Part shown: positions 45,957-57,206 of the stretch, one piece after another | Numbering within the stretch: position 1 is the first letter of the stretch | Layout of the letters: each line of letters opens with the position of its first letter | NCBI GenBank assembly: GCA_945859605.1 | Contig: OX243827.1 | Span: 4,058,345 to 4,122,344 of the forward strand | Length of the DNA stretch: 64,000 nt | Source of the DNA: Lumbricus rubellus | Taxonomy: Eukaryota; Annelida; Clitellata; Crassiclitellata; Lumbricidae | Direction: 5' to 3' | Program-made: the position numbers and the translations under genes | The notes under the pieces: model-generated | Database searches by the model: none | The model's input: only the letters and a program-made list of their open reading frames with translations | Told to the model about the DNA's origin: nothing

Positions 45957-48630
45957 ATGGGTAAAAGGAAACATAGAAGCTATTCCTCAGACGATGAAAA
46001 GAGGAAAAGAAGTTGTTCGTCATCGATAACAACATCTTCGTCTGCGGATGCTATGGAACATCATGCAACTGACAGGTTTACAAACTTGTCTAAAACGACA
46101 TTATTATTATCGAGTGTATGCTACAATGCTTTTGCAATGTTTTATTAGAATCAGTCTTTGACTGGTGGCGTGGGGCTCAGGTTAATCACAATAAAGAAGT
46201 TGCTAGTTTTGATAAAAATAATTATTTACAATTTTTATTGTGATTGCGCAGAAAACCTTTAAGCAGTTCAAGCTATATTGGTTGTGAAACTGCAAAATAC
46301 ATTCGCGTTTCACCACAGTGCACACTGTTCAAAATCTTGTTATGCCATGTAGCCTGTAATTGAAAGTTAAAGATACTGCTGTTAATTGTGCACATTTTAG
46401 GCGAAAATCGACCGAGAGCGAAGAAAAGAAGAAAAGGAAGAAAAAGAAAGCGAAGAAAGAACATAAGAAGAGCAAGAAGCACAAAAGTCACAAAAGTAAG
46501 CGGAGTCATCACTCTTCGCCGGAATGCTTTGGTCCGTTGCCTTCAACTTCTTCTCCTGCTGGAACTTCGGAGTCAAAGAAATCTGAGCGAGGTATTTTCC
46601 TTCGTATGATGTCTCAGACTTCCTTGTGCTTTATTTACGTAATCTATTTATTATATACCATTGCTTTCCTTTTTTCAACTGTGGGTAAATGCATGCAGAT
46701 ATATAATTATTTTCATTATTTATATATATATATATTTGTATACATATAGATTATAAATTCTTTGTTCTAACCTAATGATAAATTAATTGGGATCCAATCA
46801 GTGATAACCATATTCCTTGACCCACAAGGACGATCAAGGGTCATGTGGGGTACACTGTGGGACAGCAGTTCGCATAGGTATGTAGCTGACTGGGGTCAAT
46901 TGCCCATGTTGCACCAACATAGGTTTGGTGAAATTGCGTGGGTTTATATCTGGCTTTTATATGTATATACCGTTGTGTAGTTGATGAGGTTGCGACGCGT
47001 GATGAGCGAGTGATGAAGATGCCGATAACGAAAGAACAATGGGAAAAGGAACGAAATACGATACGACATGTTTTCGATCCAGAGACAGGAAGAAACAGGT
47101 TTATAAAATAATCTAATCTTTATTTAAAGCAGATGTTTGTTAAATCTGATCTTTCTTTAACTCTGATCTTTCAATGAAAAAACATGCCAATTTAGAAACT
47201 ACTCATGTGCATTTCAATGCAAGGGATATGCAAAAGCATTTAAACTCTGTGCCTTCTCACGAGTTGGGCCATCATTTAGGAACAGTTCTCCAGAGGCGTA
47301 TGTACTGTTTCGTTATTTACCTCTGCCTCCACTAGCATTTTTGCATACGTTAAGCCATTAATATTTAGATGCGTTGGATGTCCATTGGCCATATGTGCAG
47401 AGAGTAATTCTGAGCGGTGATTAGAACTTAGAAGGTACTATTTTAAGTACCTTGAAACATACACAGTATGTATGTATGTGCACTTGTTATAGCGCCCCTT
47501 CAAGCTCTCTACTCAGAGGCGCTCCCGATGCAGAGCGGACACTGCATCGAAGTTTCACGCCGAAGCGCTGAGCAATTGTAAGTGAAGGACTTGCCCAAGG
47601 TCCTTACGCCGGGAGGTGGATTCGAACCTCGGACCTTCCGGCTCCAAGGCAACGACGCCACCACTAGACCACCGCGCCCCACACACATGCGTGCACACAC
47701 ACGCACACACACACACACAGATATGCATTGCATACGTGTTAATTTATGCTCAGTTCCTGAAAGCTTGATTTCTGTTTTCTGTTGGTCGATGCCTTTGTGC
47801 ATAATATTATGATACTGCCAGTGTTGTAAAAGGTGTTGATTAATGGGTGCATTGAGCACCTCTGTTTTGTTTTGCTCTTTGAGCAATACTATATAAATGT
47901 GTTCAATTACAATGCTATGTAAATGTGTTCAATTACAATGCCTTTGTAGGTTGGTTCGAGGAAGTGGAGAAATCTTAGAGGAGATTGTGTCAAAGAAGCG
48001 TCATGCAGAAATTAACAAGGTTAGTAACTTCAACTGCAAGTCATAAACGTCTTCACTGAATTTGACTATGTTTCCATGACTGAATTTCCAGGTTATCAGA
48101 TTTCCATGTCCGTGGTCCCACTTTTAGTCCTGTCATGTCCAAGCTTTGTCTGTTTGGTAGGAAGCCATGAATGAGAAAAAAATATATACTTCATCTTTGA
48201 TTATAATCTAAAATGCACAATATTTGATTACAATCTGTAAGAAATTTATGGCTGCCAGAGCTGTTGATGTGAAGTGTTGTTGATCTCCAGCCGATAGACC
48301 TGACCCATAGCTTTGTACTATTAATGATAATTAACGAAGCACTGTTAAGTTTGCACCTCTGATTATTTTATCTTAGAGTAGAGTTACATAAGACTTCAGG
48401 TTGTTGGTAAATGGATGTCGATGATAAATACTTGTCATAATTGAGTTATCATAAACAAGTTGGAACTTCATCTTGTTTATTTATCTTCTGTTATTTGCTA
48501 CTTTGGCCTTCATTTGTTTATCTTATTAACTTATTTATTTCTTGTTTTTGTTTTGTAGCAAGCTACATTTGGCGACGGCCTTTTCTATCAATTCAAAGCC
48601 GGTTTATCGAGCAAATCAACGACAAAGTGA
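45957..48630 (+). CDS. ARL6IP4: ARL6IP4-like nuclear SR-rich protein
   Basis: Five exons join in phase: 45957-46075, 46401-46591, 46981-47098, 47950-48019 and 48559-48630, giving 189 residues. The N-terminus is basic and serine-rich, followed by a lysine tract (EEKKKRKKKKAKKEHKKSKK) typical of nuclear or nucleolar localisation. The C-terminus has the conserved block of the family: PITKEQWEKERNTIRHVF, DPETGRNRLVRGSGEILEEI and HAEINKQATFGDG. Mammalian ARL6IP4 (SRp25) is a splicing-associated nuclear protein; the function here is inferred from that. An AATAAA lies at 49049-49054. Confidence 0.88.
47480..47682 (-). mobile_element. tRNA-derived SINE, copy 3
   Basis: On the minus strand it begins ggggcgcggtggtctagtgg, has ggttcgaatccacc as B box, and ends cttgaaggggcgctataaca. 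It lies in an ARL6IP4 intron and is followed by an (AC)n run. Confidence 0.9.
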
Positions 48631-49082
48631 CAGAATTTGAACGAAAGTAATCAGTTCGTCAGAGTTTGAAAATGCAGTGGAATCAGTGATGTCACTGTTT
48701 GTCCAGCATAATGTTTTCAAATCAGTAAAGCGAACTTTACGCATTGCCGCAATGATGCTGTAGAAAGATGGTAGATGCGATTCGATGGCATTTTCAGACA
48801 GCCATGATGAATGGGCCACAGTTGTCCAGAATTGTAATGTCAACCAGTGAGAAGCTTTGGACCCAATTTGGAGCACATGAACGTCAGACACTGCCCCTCA
48901 TGACAATGCAGAGCAGTCCCTAGAGCTGACCTACATAACCAAGTCTTGCTTATGAATTGATATCATTTTCAAGCATCGACTTTGTCAATTAATGTCTGAG
49001 GTGACTGAACTTTAGCGAACTGCTTTTTCAACAACAAAGACGTGATCAATAAATGACTTTTTTTCTCTTACATAGATTTATT

Positions 49083-49165
49083 TATTTACTGAAAATTTGA
49101 TATAGCGCTTCTTCAAGGTTACGACTCAGGAGCGCTCCCAGTCCAACCCTGGTCGAATAAGACAG
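49083..49165 (-). repeat. LINE 3'-tail fragment
   Basis: tatagcgcttcttcaaggtt and actcaggagcgctcccag match the complement of the LINE tail, with the upstream ccctggtcgaataa extending the match. Confidence 0.7.
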
Positions 49166-49295
49166 TCTTGAGAGGAGAAAGAAATGAAGTAGAAGTAGAA
49201 AGGTCAATAGGTATTTGATGAAGGATAACAGGGAGCTCATTCCAGGTTGCAGATATGTGCAGTTGAAACATGATATTACCAATTTGCTGTCACTT

Positions 49296-49490
49296 GGGGC
49301 ATGGTGGTGTAGTGTCTTGCAGGTTGCAGGTTCGAATTCACCTGAAGCTGCCGCCTAGGGACCTTGGGCAAGTTCTTCACTCGCAATTATTGCTCAGCAC
49401 TTCGGCATGAAACTCCATTCAGTGTCTTCGCTGAGGTCGGGAGCGCTTCTGAGTAGCTATCTTGAAGGGCTCTATAACAAGTGCACATAC
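49296..49490 (+). mobile_element. tRNA-derived SINE, copy 4
   Basis: ggggcatggtggtgtagtgt as A-box head, ggttcgaattcacc as B box, and gggagcgcttctgagtag with cttgaagggctctataaca as 3' tail. Confidence 0.88.
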
Positions 49491-49759
49491 ATGCATACAC
49501 ACAGCTTTAGCATAGAAGATTTATCAAGTCATTAAAATTAAGAGTTTGATGCATTTCAATTAAATCTATTGTTCCCGTATATAATTAAATATAAAATGTA
49601 TTAAATCAAAGTTCCACATTGCACTGCAACCATATCAAAATGTAATCTTTGCACAATTATTCTATTATTTCAGTGCTGATAAAAAAAGTGGTTTAAGATT
49701 TCAATATATAAAAAATTACCATTTCAGTCACTTTAACAAGAATAGGCAGTATGAGAATT

Positions 49760-49900
49760 GTGGAAAAATAACTGGGGGGTTGGCCTATGATAAACTTGAA
49801 ATTGGGGTATGAAAAACATACTTTAACATGGGGCTCTAAGAAATACTGGGGGGTTGAACCCCCCCCCCCAACCCCCCGGCAATTCTCACCCTGAGAATAG
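49760..49900. mobile_element. Short MITE with GAGAATTG ends
   Basis: tgagaattgtgg on the left and ggcaattctcaccc on the right are inverse, with ctggggggttg copies and a poly-C run inside. Confidence 0.5.
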
Positions 49901-50210
49901 GCACCATTCTTAGATATGCACTTCATAACCTCCCATTTTCACAAAAAGTTATTCTATGTTGGCAACATCATAAAACGTATAGATTTCTCGAGGAAAGGTC
50001 AATTGACTCAATTGCAGGACAAGTGACTTGAGAACATATTGTGATAATTCATTTCACTCTCAACGTTAGATGTCGCCCCACTTAAAATTTTGTTTCCAAT
50101 GGTAAAGATATTTTGAACGTCTAAAGGCATTTTTTTGCAAACATAATTATTCGTCAATCTGTCATCATATATGTACTTAATTGAATGCTTTTATTTTGTA
50201 AATAATATGT

Positions 50211-50347
50211 GAAATTTTACTAATTCCGATTATCGCTCAAAAACTTGTACAAGGCGGTTGAAGAAGAAGATTCCGGTCCTGTGTGTAGACGGTCGTTGAA
50301 GCGGCGGCAGCTCGAGGCCAGCGCTATTCGTCCATGGACTGACACTT
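50211..50347 (+). other. Exon-like open segment, first copy of a direct duplication
   Basis: The frame through LYKAVEEEDSGPVCRRSLKR continues RRQLEASAIRPWTDT to a TGA at 50347-50349. An acceptor-like ttgtacaag precedes GCGGTTG. The first ~95 bp recur at 50841-50935. It could be the last coding exon of an unrecognised gene or part of a repeat. Confidence 0.3.
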
Positions 50348-50840
50348 GAGACGGAGGTAAACATTGCATTATCGACTGCTTCAACTGTTATGAAATTTGT
50401 TGATTTTATACATTATTTCTTATAAAATTTCGTCTCTTGGCTATTATGATGATTCATTAATTAATCGACACGTACGTTCAAATGATTTTTTCGTTTTGTG
50501 TCAGTGTGACAATTATAATACACTTTGAGCAATAATTAACACCAGCTGAGGATCTCGTCAAGACGTCAATTTCGGGCGATCATGTACTATCAGAGGGCGA
50601 AAAATACACAGTGTCTTTTGCTAGTCCAAGCGGCGTTGAGACATGGACCCACCAATCCACCAGAATTTCTAATGGCAACACTAATCCTAACCGACCCTCA
50701 CGACGCCTAACCTGAACCTAACCAACACTCACGAAAAAGAATACCCTCTGTATTTTTCTATGCAGCAATGACAACGCTGACGGCACTGCAAAAATAAATA
50801 AGTAATTTTCGCCCCTGAATGTATTCGTATATTGATTATA

Positions 50841-50935
50841 TGAAATTTTACTAATTCCGATTATCGCTCAAAAACTTGTACAAGGCGGTTGAAGAAGAAG
50901 ATTCCGGTCCTGTGTGTAGACGGTCGTTGAAGCGG
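50841..50935 (+). repeat. Second copy of the 95-bp direct duplication, joined to a LINE
   Basis: Nearly identical to 50211-50306 from tgaaattttactaattccg through gacggtcgttgaagcg, after which the sequence switches to LINE ORF. Confidence 0.85.
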
Positions 50936-51630
50936 GACCTTGGTATTATTTTAGATCAAGAGCTGACTTTCACTCGGCATATAAACCTTCTATGCCGAAG
51001 CTGTTACTACCAGTTGCGTCAACTTAAGGTGGTCTCACGCTCTCTGTCTTTTAGTGCTGCCTCTACTCTTGTTCACTCTTTCGTAGTTTCTCGCCTTGAC
51101 TACTGCAGCACCCTCTATTATGGACTACCAGCTGGCCGGATTGACTGCCTGGAACGAGTCCTCCGCTCTGCGGCGCGACTTGTTGGTCATATCCCAAAAT
51201 ATGGCCATGTCTCATCTTATATGCGGGATATCTTACACTGGCTCCCTTCTAAACAGCGGATTGCATACAGGGTCTGTGCCTTGGTTAGGCGGTGCATTGA
51301 AGGACTAGCTCCACCATATCTTCGAGAACTCTGCTGTTCCACCTTAGGAGTTCAGCGTCGATCCACCCTTCGATCGGCGAACCAAATTGAGCTTCTGGTT
51401 CCTCGCGCGCGGACTGCTATGCGACAGCGTTGTTCATTCTCAGTTGCTGGTCCTATCACCTGGAATGGTCTTCCTGTTGCATTGCGCCTAATTCCCAGAG
51501 GTCACTCCGCTCTGTTCCTTAAGAACCTAAAGACTGTTTTATTTAGCCGTGGTTGGGCCGGGAGCGCTTCTGAGTAGCCTACCTTGAAGAGGCGCTATAT
51601 AAATTTCCGAAATAAATAAATAAATAAATA
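50936..51630 (+). mobile_element. 5'-truncated CR1/RTE-like LINE, end of reverse transcriptase ORF and 3' tail
   Basis: The frame holds DLGIILDQELTFTRHI, then SRLDYCSTLYYGLP, DILHWLPSKQRIAYRVCALV and WNGLPVAL, the usual motifs after the catalytic part of non-LTR reverse transcriptases. The ORF ends at 51577. The 3' tail gggagcgcttctgagtag, cttgaagaggcgctatataa and (aaat)n follows. The catalytic YADD region is missing, so the copy is dead. The start codon at 50876 belongs to the duplicated flank, not to the LINE. Confidence 0.88.
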
Positions 51631-52211
51631 TGCTATGGAAAAACGAAGGTCAAGTGATGGGAATCTATCGCGTTAGCGTTCTATTATTATTATTCACTGT
51701 TGTGTGGGTTTAGCGTTAGTTGCATACACGGTGAATTTACGAATTCTCACTAATAGAAGTCGGATTGATGGAAATAATTTTTTACTGAATAAAAATAGGA
51801 TCTATGAAGATTCTCACTTAAATTGGAGCTGGAATGGACTCAATAGGAGCTACATTTGCTTGTTGGGGTTCTTTCTGAAGCATTTTTTGTTCAGCTCAAA
51901 ACTAGCATCACATAACTGGTGTGTCTAAGGCTTTTCCTAATAATATTATGATCTATCCACTAAAAATAAACAGATAATCTCAACCTGCTTCCATCTATTG
52001 AATCAACAGGGTTCAAACATGAAGATACAGTTTCTTCATACATTTTCTAATTCTATAATTGTCACTTAACTGGTTCGACTAAGGTTTTATGCTTCCTTTG
52101 TTGACCTAGAGCAATTTCTGCTAAATAAGTTGACATTTCTTTTTGTGAAGGTTTGGTTTTGATTATCTTTTAGGTCTGTGTCTTTTTTGACTGAAGAGTA
52201 GTTTCGTGGCA
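51631..52211. other. Upstream flank of the ATPase gene
   Basis: No gene was recognised. A possible splice acceptor (tttttgactgaag) lies at about 52175-52195, so a 5' UTR intron is possible. Confidence 0.4.
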
Positions 52212-53498
52212 ATGGCGTGGCGACAGGCACTAGGCAATTTTATTCGATCTGGAACGGTTATTTCGCTCATTGGCGGAGTTACAGCGAGCGGAAGCTATGT
52301 CGTGTACAAAGACTTCTCTCGCTATCATCGCATGCTTGAGGTCTATTCGACCGGCAACATTCTGCCACCACTTGCCGAAAACCATTATGAGATTTCGTTC
52401 TTCCCACGCCATGATCTGGAAAAATCTCTGGAGGATTTCTTGAATACTCAATTTTCGAACGAGTATTATCTCATCAATGGAGAGGTTGGGACGGGAAAGA
52501 CTCGTCTCATCGTCGAACTGGTTCGCAAAATGATGACTGAGTCTGGATCAAAGCGACTGGGTGCGCCTGTCTATGTGGCCGTATCGCAAGGCAAATCGTT
52601 TCCGGAAAGTCTGGCTGCAGCTGTGAAATTCTTCTACGATGAGCATGTAAGTTACCAGTTCTTCCTCGACTTTGTCATGCGCATCAACTCTTTCCCGCGA
52701 CGAGATGAGGACAGCAAGCTAACACGCGTCCTCAACGCCATCGAAGAATCGTCTTTTCAATACCTGCAGCTCACTGGTCGACCAGTCGTGCTGGTCATCG
52801 ACGGTGCAAACACTCTGCTCAATCACATGCCCGGTGCTCTGGAGAAAATCCAGGACAAGGCAAAGCTGTGGGCGGACACGAACACCGTCAAGGTGATTTT
52901 TGTGAACAACGACGAAGACACGGAACAATTGTTTTACAGGAACGCGAGCAGCTGGTCGAGAGCAGGAACACCGCTCATCGTCAACGATCTTTCGGATGAG
53001 GAAGCGAAGGCGTTCCTCACGACTCCACCGTTCCTCGAGACGTCTCAGTCGGACGCGAACAAGAAGACGATGAGCGAAGAGGAGGCGACGCAAGTCGTGC
53101 AGTTGGTTGGAGGTCGCATGGTTCACCTCGTCATGTTCAAACGAGATTTCGTCCTTGGAAAATCGATCGAGGAGACGATGGAGAAACTCAAGGATCGAGA
53201 ACGAGAGAAGTTCGTTCAGGTCTCACGCAATCCATCGACGTGGCTCGTCGTTTCTGCGTTGAGGAAATCACCGAACCGACGTCTGAAGTTGTCGAAGGCA
53301 ATCAAAGAAACATCGCAGCAGGACATCGCGGCTCTTGCAAGACAAAACATCATACGATACGAAAGAGACGCGGTTGGTGCGCTCATCAAGTTTCAGTCGC
53401 AGCTGACGGAGAAAGTTGTGGAGGAACTGGAAAAGTCGTACATCGAAGACAAAGCGAGACGTCAACTGATGGAAAGCAAAGCACAAGCAACGCAGTGA
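52212..53498 (+). CDS. Intronless P-loop ATPase with N-terminal membrane or mitochondrial leader
   Basis: 428 residues from the ATG at 52212 in one exon. The N-terminus (MAWRQALGNFIRSGTVISLI, then GGVTASGSYVVY) is a basic plus hydrophobic leader compatible with a membrane anchor or mitochondrial targeting. Walker A is GEVGTGKT (about residue 90) and Walker B is VVLVIDGANTLL (about residue 198). The segment VKVIFVNNDEDTEQLF resembles a sensor-1 strand, followed by LSDEEAKAFLTTPPF and VVQLVGGRMVHLVMFKRDFV, typical of STAND/AAA 'ATPase_2'-like proteins, and then by a helical C-terminus. The coding sequence is clearly more GC-rich than its surroundings, and there are no introns while all other host genes have several. 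Retroposition or transfer are possible explanations. Substrate unknown. Confidence 0.85.
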   Translation: MAWRQALGNFIRSGTVISLIGGVTASGSYVVYKDFSRYHRMLEVYSTGNILPPLAENHYEISFFPRHDLEKSLEDFLNTQFSNEYYLINGEVGTGKTRLIVELVRKMMTESGSKRLGAPVYVAVSQGKSFPESLAAAVKFFYDEHVSYQFFLDFVMRINSFPRRDEDSKLTRVLNAIEESSFQYLQLTGRPVVLVIDGANTLLNHMPGALEKIQDKAKLWADTNTVKVIFVNNDEDTEQLFYRNASSWSRAGTPLIVNDLSDEEAKAFLTTPPFLETSQSDANKKTMSEEEATQVVQLVGGRMVHLVMFKRDFVLGKSIEETMEKLKDREREKFVQVSRNPSTWLVVSALRKSPNRRLKLSKAIKETSQQDIAALARQNIIRYERDAVGALIKFQSQLTEKVVEELEKSYIEDKARRQLMESKAQATQ

Positions 53499-53499
53499 C

Positions 53500-53745
53500 A
53501 AAGCAGTGACAAAGCAAAGCAGTAACAAAGCAAAGCAGTAACAAAGCAAAGCAGTAGTAACAAAGCAAAAGCAGTAACAAAGCAAAGCAAAAGCAGTAAC
53601 AAATCAAAGCAAAAGCAGTAACAAAGCAAAGCAGTAGCGAGTCAAAAGCAGTAACAAAGCAAAGCCGCAGCAAAGCAAAGCAGTAACAAGCAAAGCAGTA
53701 ATAAAGCAAAGCAGTAGCAAAGCAGTAATAAAGCAAAGCTTTAAC
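53500..53745. repeat. (agcaaagcagtaacaa)n tandem repeat after the ATPase stop
   Basis: Irregular units of 12-20 bp starting within the last codons of the ATPase gene. It is open on the minus strand in two frames, but the products are pure low complexity. Confidence 0.9.
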
Positions 53746-54445
53746 CGATTAATTTGGAACCGTCATCACATTGTGTGTTGCATTTAAGAACCGAGAAAGC
53801 AAATCATGACAGATCTATGCAAATCTAATGCTTATTTATTTGTCCCAAAGTCTCAGATGCTTTAATATAGTTAGAAAAATCATTGAATTAATCTGCTTTT
53901 TTTGACAAAATCAGCTATTTATTGTTTGTGGTGTCGAGAGGCTTCACGAATAGATTTGAACGTGTGATGTTATTAGAAATAGTGAGATAAGATATGAACT
54001 TTGACCAAAGTCTAACGAGAAATCATTGTCAGCCAGTGTAACGGCTTTATTAATTTAATCAAACTAATTTTGTGAGAAATTACCTATTGTATGTTTTTGA
54101 CTTCATTTTTATTAACCCTAGCATTTAGTGTGAGAGACCAGCCATTCATCTCATCTTCCCACCAAAGAGTATTCCTTTCAAAACATAGTTTGCTGACATT
54201 AGAGACACAGATGGGGCAGAAATTTCAAAGTATCTTAATTCTTTCCTTGGCTGGAATTGATCCTTGCTCGTCAAGCATTTCACTCAAGCACACACATCTT
54301 ACACAGTGGTGTAGTGGGGGGGGGGTGAACGCGGGAGAACGCCGTTTCCCCACTTTTTTCCAGGGATAATGGAATATTAATAATAATACTACTAATAATA
54401 ATATTATTATAAATAGCGTTCCCCACTTCATTTTTTAGGACTACA
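53746..54445. other. Intergenic, nothing recognised
   Basis: AT-rich, with an (aat)n run near 54380 and a G-run near 54315. No coding or RNA feature is supported. Confidence 0.45.
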
Positions 54446-55687
54446 CAGTGCCGGCGCTAGGGTATCGGGGGCCCCCCCAAAATAAAACTTGAGGCCCCCA
54501 TACCTTGAGCTGTCATCTCAGCAAAATTTCTCATAATATAAGTGCTGAAAGACATAGTGTAAGACTTCAATAATTGTCAGTGCCGGCGCTAGCACCCCCA
54601 TACCCCCATTTGGGGGGGGGAGTTTGAAGGGGCAAATTTAGCTGGTTATTATGCCTATTTGTGACTGTATATTTCTTAAACCGGTGCATTTATTTGAGGC
54701 TCCAGATCCGGTCTGGTGCATGCCTCAACTAACTATATGGTACTGCCATAGCAGACCTAATTCAAACATCATACCGGCCATACTGAATTTGGGCGTAAGT
54801 AAAGCCATTTAAACTAACTCAGGCAGTTTCGTCCACTTTCTCAAACACAACATTTATAAATAAAACTTATTGTAATTGCTAATTGGATGAGGCTCCAAAA
54901 TAAAACCTGCGTGAGGCCCAAACATTAAACCCTGTGTATGGTTCCAGATGTCCATGGTACGTGTCTGATCTCAAGTTTGCAAGGGCCTCAACAGTAGCTG
55001 GTAATTATACCTTTCATGACAGTTCATTCCTGAAACCAAGCACCGAATTATGTTTTAAGCAAAGCATACAAAATAATATTAGCCTACGCAACCAAAGGAG
55101 AGACTGGGGTGTGGACAGGGGCATGACCCCACAAATTGTGCTTGAGACGGAGTAATTGTATCCCCAATACTTCAGAAATATTTCATAAGTATCATCCACT
55201 GTCCATCAGTAATAATCAATATTTTAAAGTTGACATCCTATAAATGCTACCATTAAATCTGGCAAATCGGACAAATTTAAACAATGGAGAGGGGACACTC
55301 TGAAGTCCTAAACCACGACTTACAGCATTTAAAAAATGAGCAATTTTTAAAGATGACAGCTTAAAATTCTACAATTAGAGCGTGGAAATTCACAAAAATT
55401 TATAATTGGGAGGGGACATTTATTGAAGTCTTACACTATGTTTTTCAGCACTTATATTATGAGAAATTTTGCTGAGATGACAGCTCAAGGTATGGGGGCC
55501 TCAAGTTTTATTTTGGGGGCCCCCGGTACCCTAGAGCCGGCACTGATAAAGAGCCTCAAATAAATGCACCGGTTTAAGAAACATACAGCCACAAATAGGC
55601 ATAATAACCAGCTAAATTTGGGGCCCCCCTGGGGCCCCTTCAAACTCGGGGCCCCCCCAAATGGGAGGTGCTAGCGCCGGCACTGGG
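54446..55687. mobile_element. TIR element cluster with CAGTGCCGGCGCTAG ends, interleaved
   Basis: Two left ends stand in tandem (54446 and 54578, both cagtgccggcgctag) and two right ends stand in tandem (about 55548 and 55687, gccggcactg). The sequence after the first left end pairs with that before the first right end (aagtgctgaaagacatagtg; cactatgtttttcagcactt). The sequence after the second left end pairs with that before the second right end (aaaccggtgcatttatttga). The order is A-B-A'-B'. No transposase was recognised inside. Confidence 0.75.
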
Positions 55688-57198
55688 ACTACACTACTGA
55701 TCTTACATGCTTCTGTATAAACTCTTAAGGAATGTGAACCCAAAGTCATCTGATCTTTCACACAAACAGAATATGGTTTTTCTTGTAGGCTAACTGTTGC
55801 TACGCTGAACCTCGTCGCTCGCACACGTGTGTGCTATAGCACCATATAAATTATTGGAGATAACTTTTCAAAGATGGCACTTGCTATTTGAAGCATGTCA
55901 GATGATCAATTAATAGGATCCTAATGAAGCCGTGTTGCATAGTGTCTGCTTCCCACGAATGCATAATATAGGCTGTTCCTACTGATCAGATATAGGCCTA
56001 TTAATTACATGCATGGCCTATGGATGTGCGTGCTCTTTCATCATATTTAAACAGTATACCTGACAAAACTGCATGAAAATAAATTTACTATTATCAATTG
56101 GGTGTGGGTATTGGCTGTTTGGTAGAAAACGATATTTCAACTCTACTCTGTATCTGCATATAACGTGGCGCCTACAACCTGTTACTGTATACCTTGCTCT
56201 TTATGAATCGATTTATCTATTGGACATAAAAGTGAGCACAGCTGTCACCTATGTAAGACGCAATGAAGACGCTGTACGTGTTGCCAATGTCAGCTTCTTC
56301 CCTCTACCAATCCATACTCTCTTATAAGAAAGATGCAACACCAGAAGACACGTATACGCAGACCAATAAGCATGCATACGTGGACAAGTACCGAAGAAAA
56401 CAGCGAGACAGACTGACAGACAGCAACGGCGAAGATAATGATACTGCGTCGTCGTGGCAGCAACGTTGAGGCCTATAGATAGGCAGATCGATGCATTGCA
56501 GTGTGTGTGGGTGTGTGTGTCTCTCTATCGAATAGGCCTGCTTCAATAACGTTTGAGTCGTCGTTCGGTTAGATTGCTGATAGTCGATGCACGGCAAAGT
56601 GTGAGGAAAGGACTTCTCGTCTTGAAAAGACCTTCCTCTGTTCTTTCTACAACAAAGTTCGATACAGGATATCATATAAACTAGGCTATCTATTGAAATT
56701 TGCAACCTAGGCTATACTCCGTTTAAGAGAATATCAAAGGTGAGCAAGTCCTCATTCGTTCGATCATTTATTCATTTATTCATTCATTCATTCATTCAAG
56801 GTATTAAAATCAGGCTTTTCAACAAATCCTACCAAAAAAGCAATCTGGCCTCCTCCTCTTCTTCCTCTTCTTTCTCTTCTTCCTCCTCCTCCATCTCCTC
56901 CTCCTTCTCTTCTTCCTCCTCCTAGTCTTCCTACCTTCTCATTCAACCTCCCATATCCTTCTTCTGACTTCTTTCCGTCTCTGCTATGCCTCCTCTCTCT
57001 ACTCCCTTCCTCTTTCCCTCCATCTCGCTTTCGTCTCCTTTTTTCCCAATTCCCACCCTACCTCTCTCGATAATGTATCTGTCACTTCTCTGTCTATGCC
57101 AGATCTCTTCACTTATCTTATCCGCGGGCTCCGATTATAGCCACATACACTGGTTTAATTAGGTTTATGTTCTCACAATTGAAAAAGGCCACATTATA
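55688..57198. other. Intergenic, low-complexity tracts
   Basis: Holds (attc)n at 56766-56800, a TCC-rich tract at 56850-56930 and further CT-rich DNA to 57060. No gene was recognised. Confidence 0.5.
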
Positions 57199-57206
57199 AT
57201 CTGCAT

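Larger units (their letters stand above)
48631..50208. other. ARL6IP4 3' flank and repeat-rich intergenic DNA
   Basis: Contains the ARL6IP4 polyadenylation signal, a LINE tail fragment (49083-49165, minus), a SINE (49296-49490) and a MITE-like inverted repeat (about 49760-49900). No gene was recognised. Confidence 0.5.

Noticed and set aside
53268..53736. Leucine/cysteine/phenylalanine-rich minus frames
   Set aside because: Antisense of the ATPase end and of the agcaaagcagtaac repeat.
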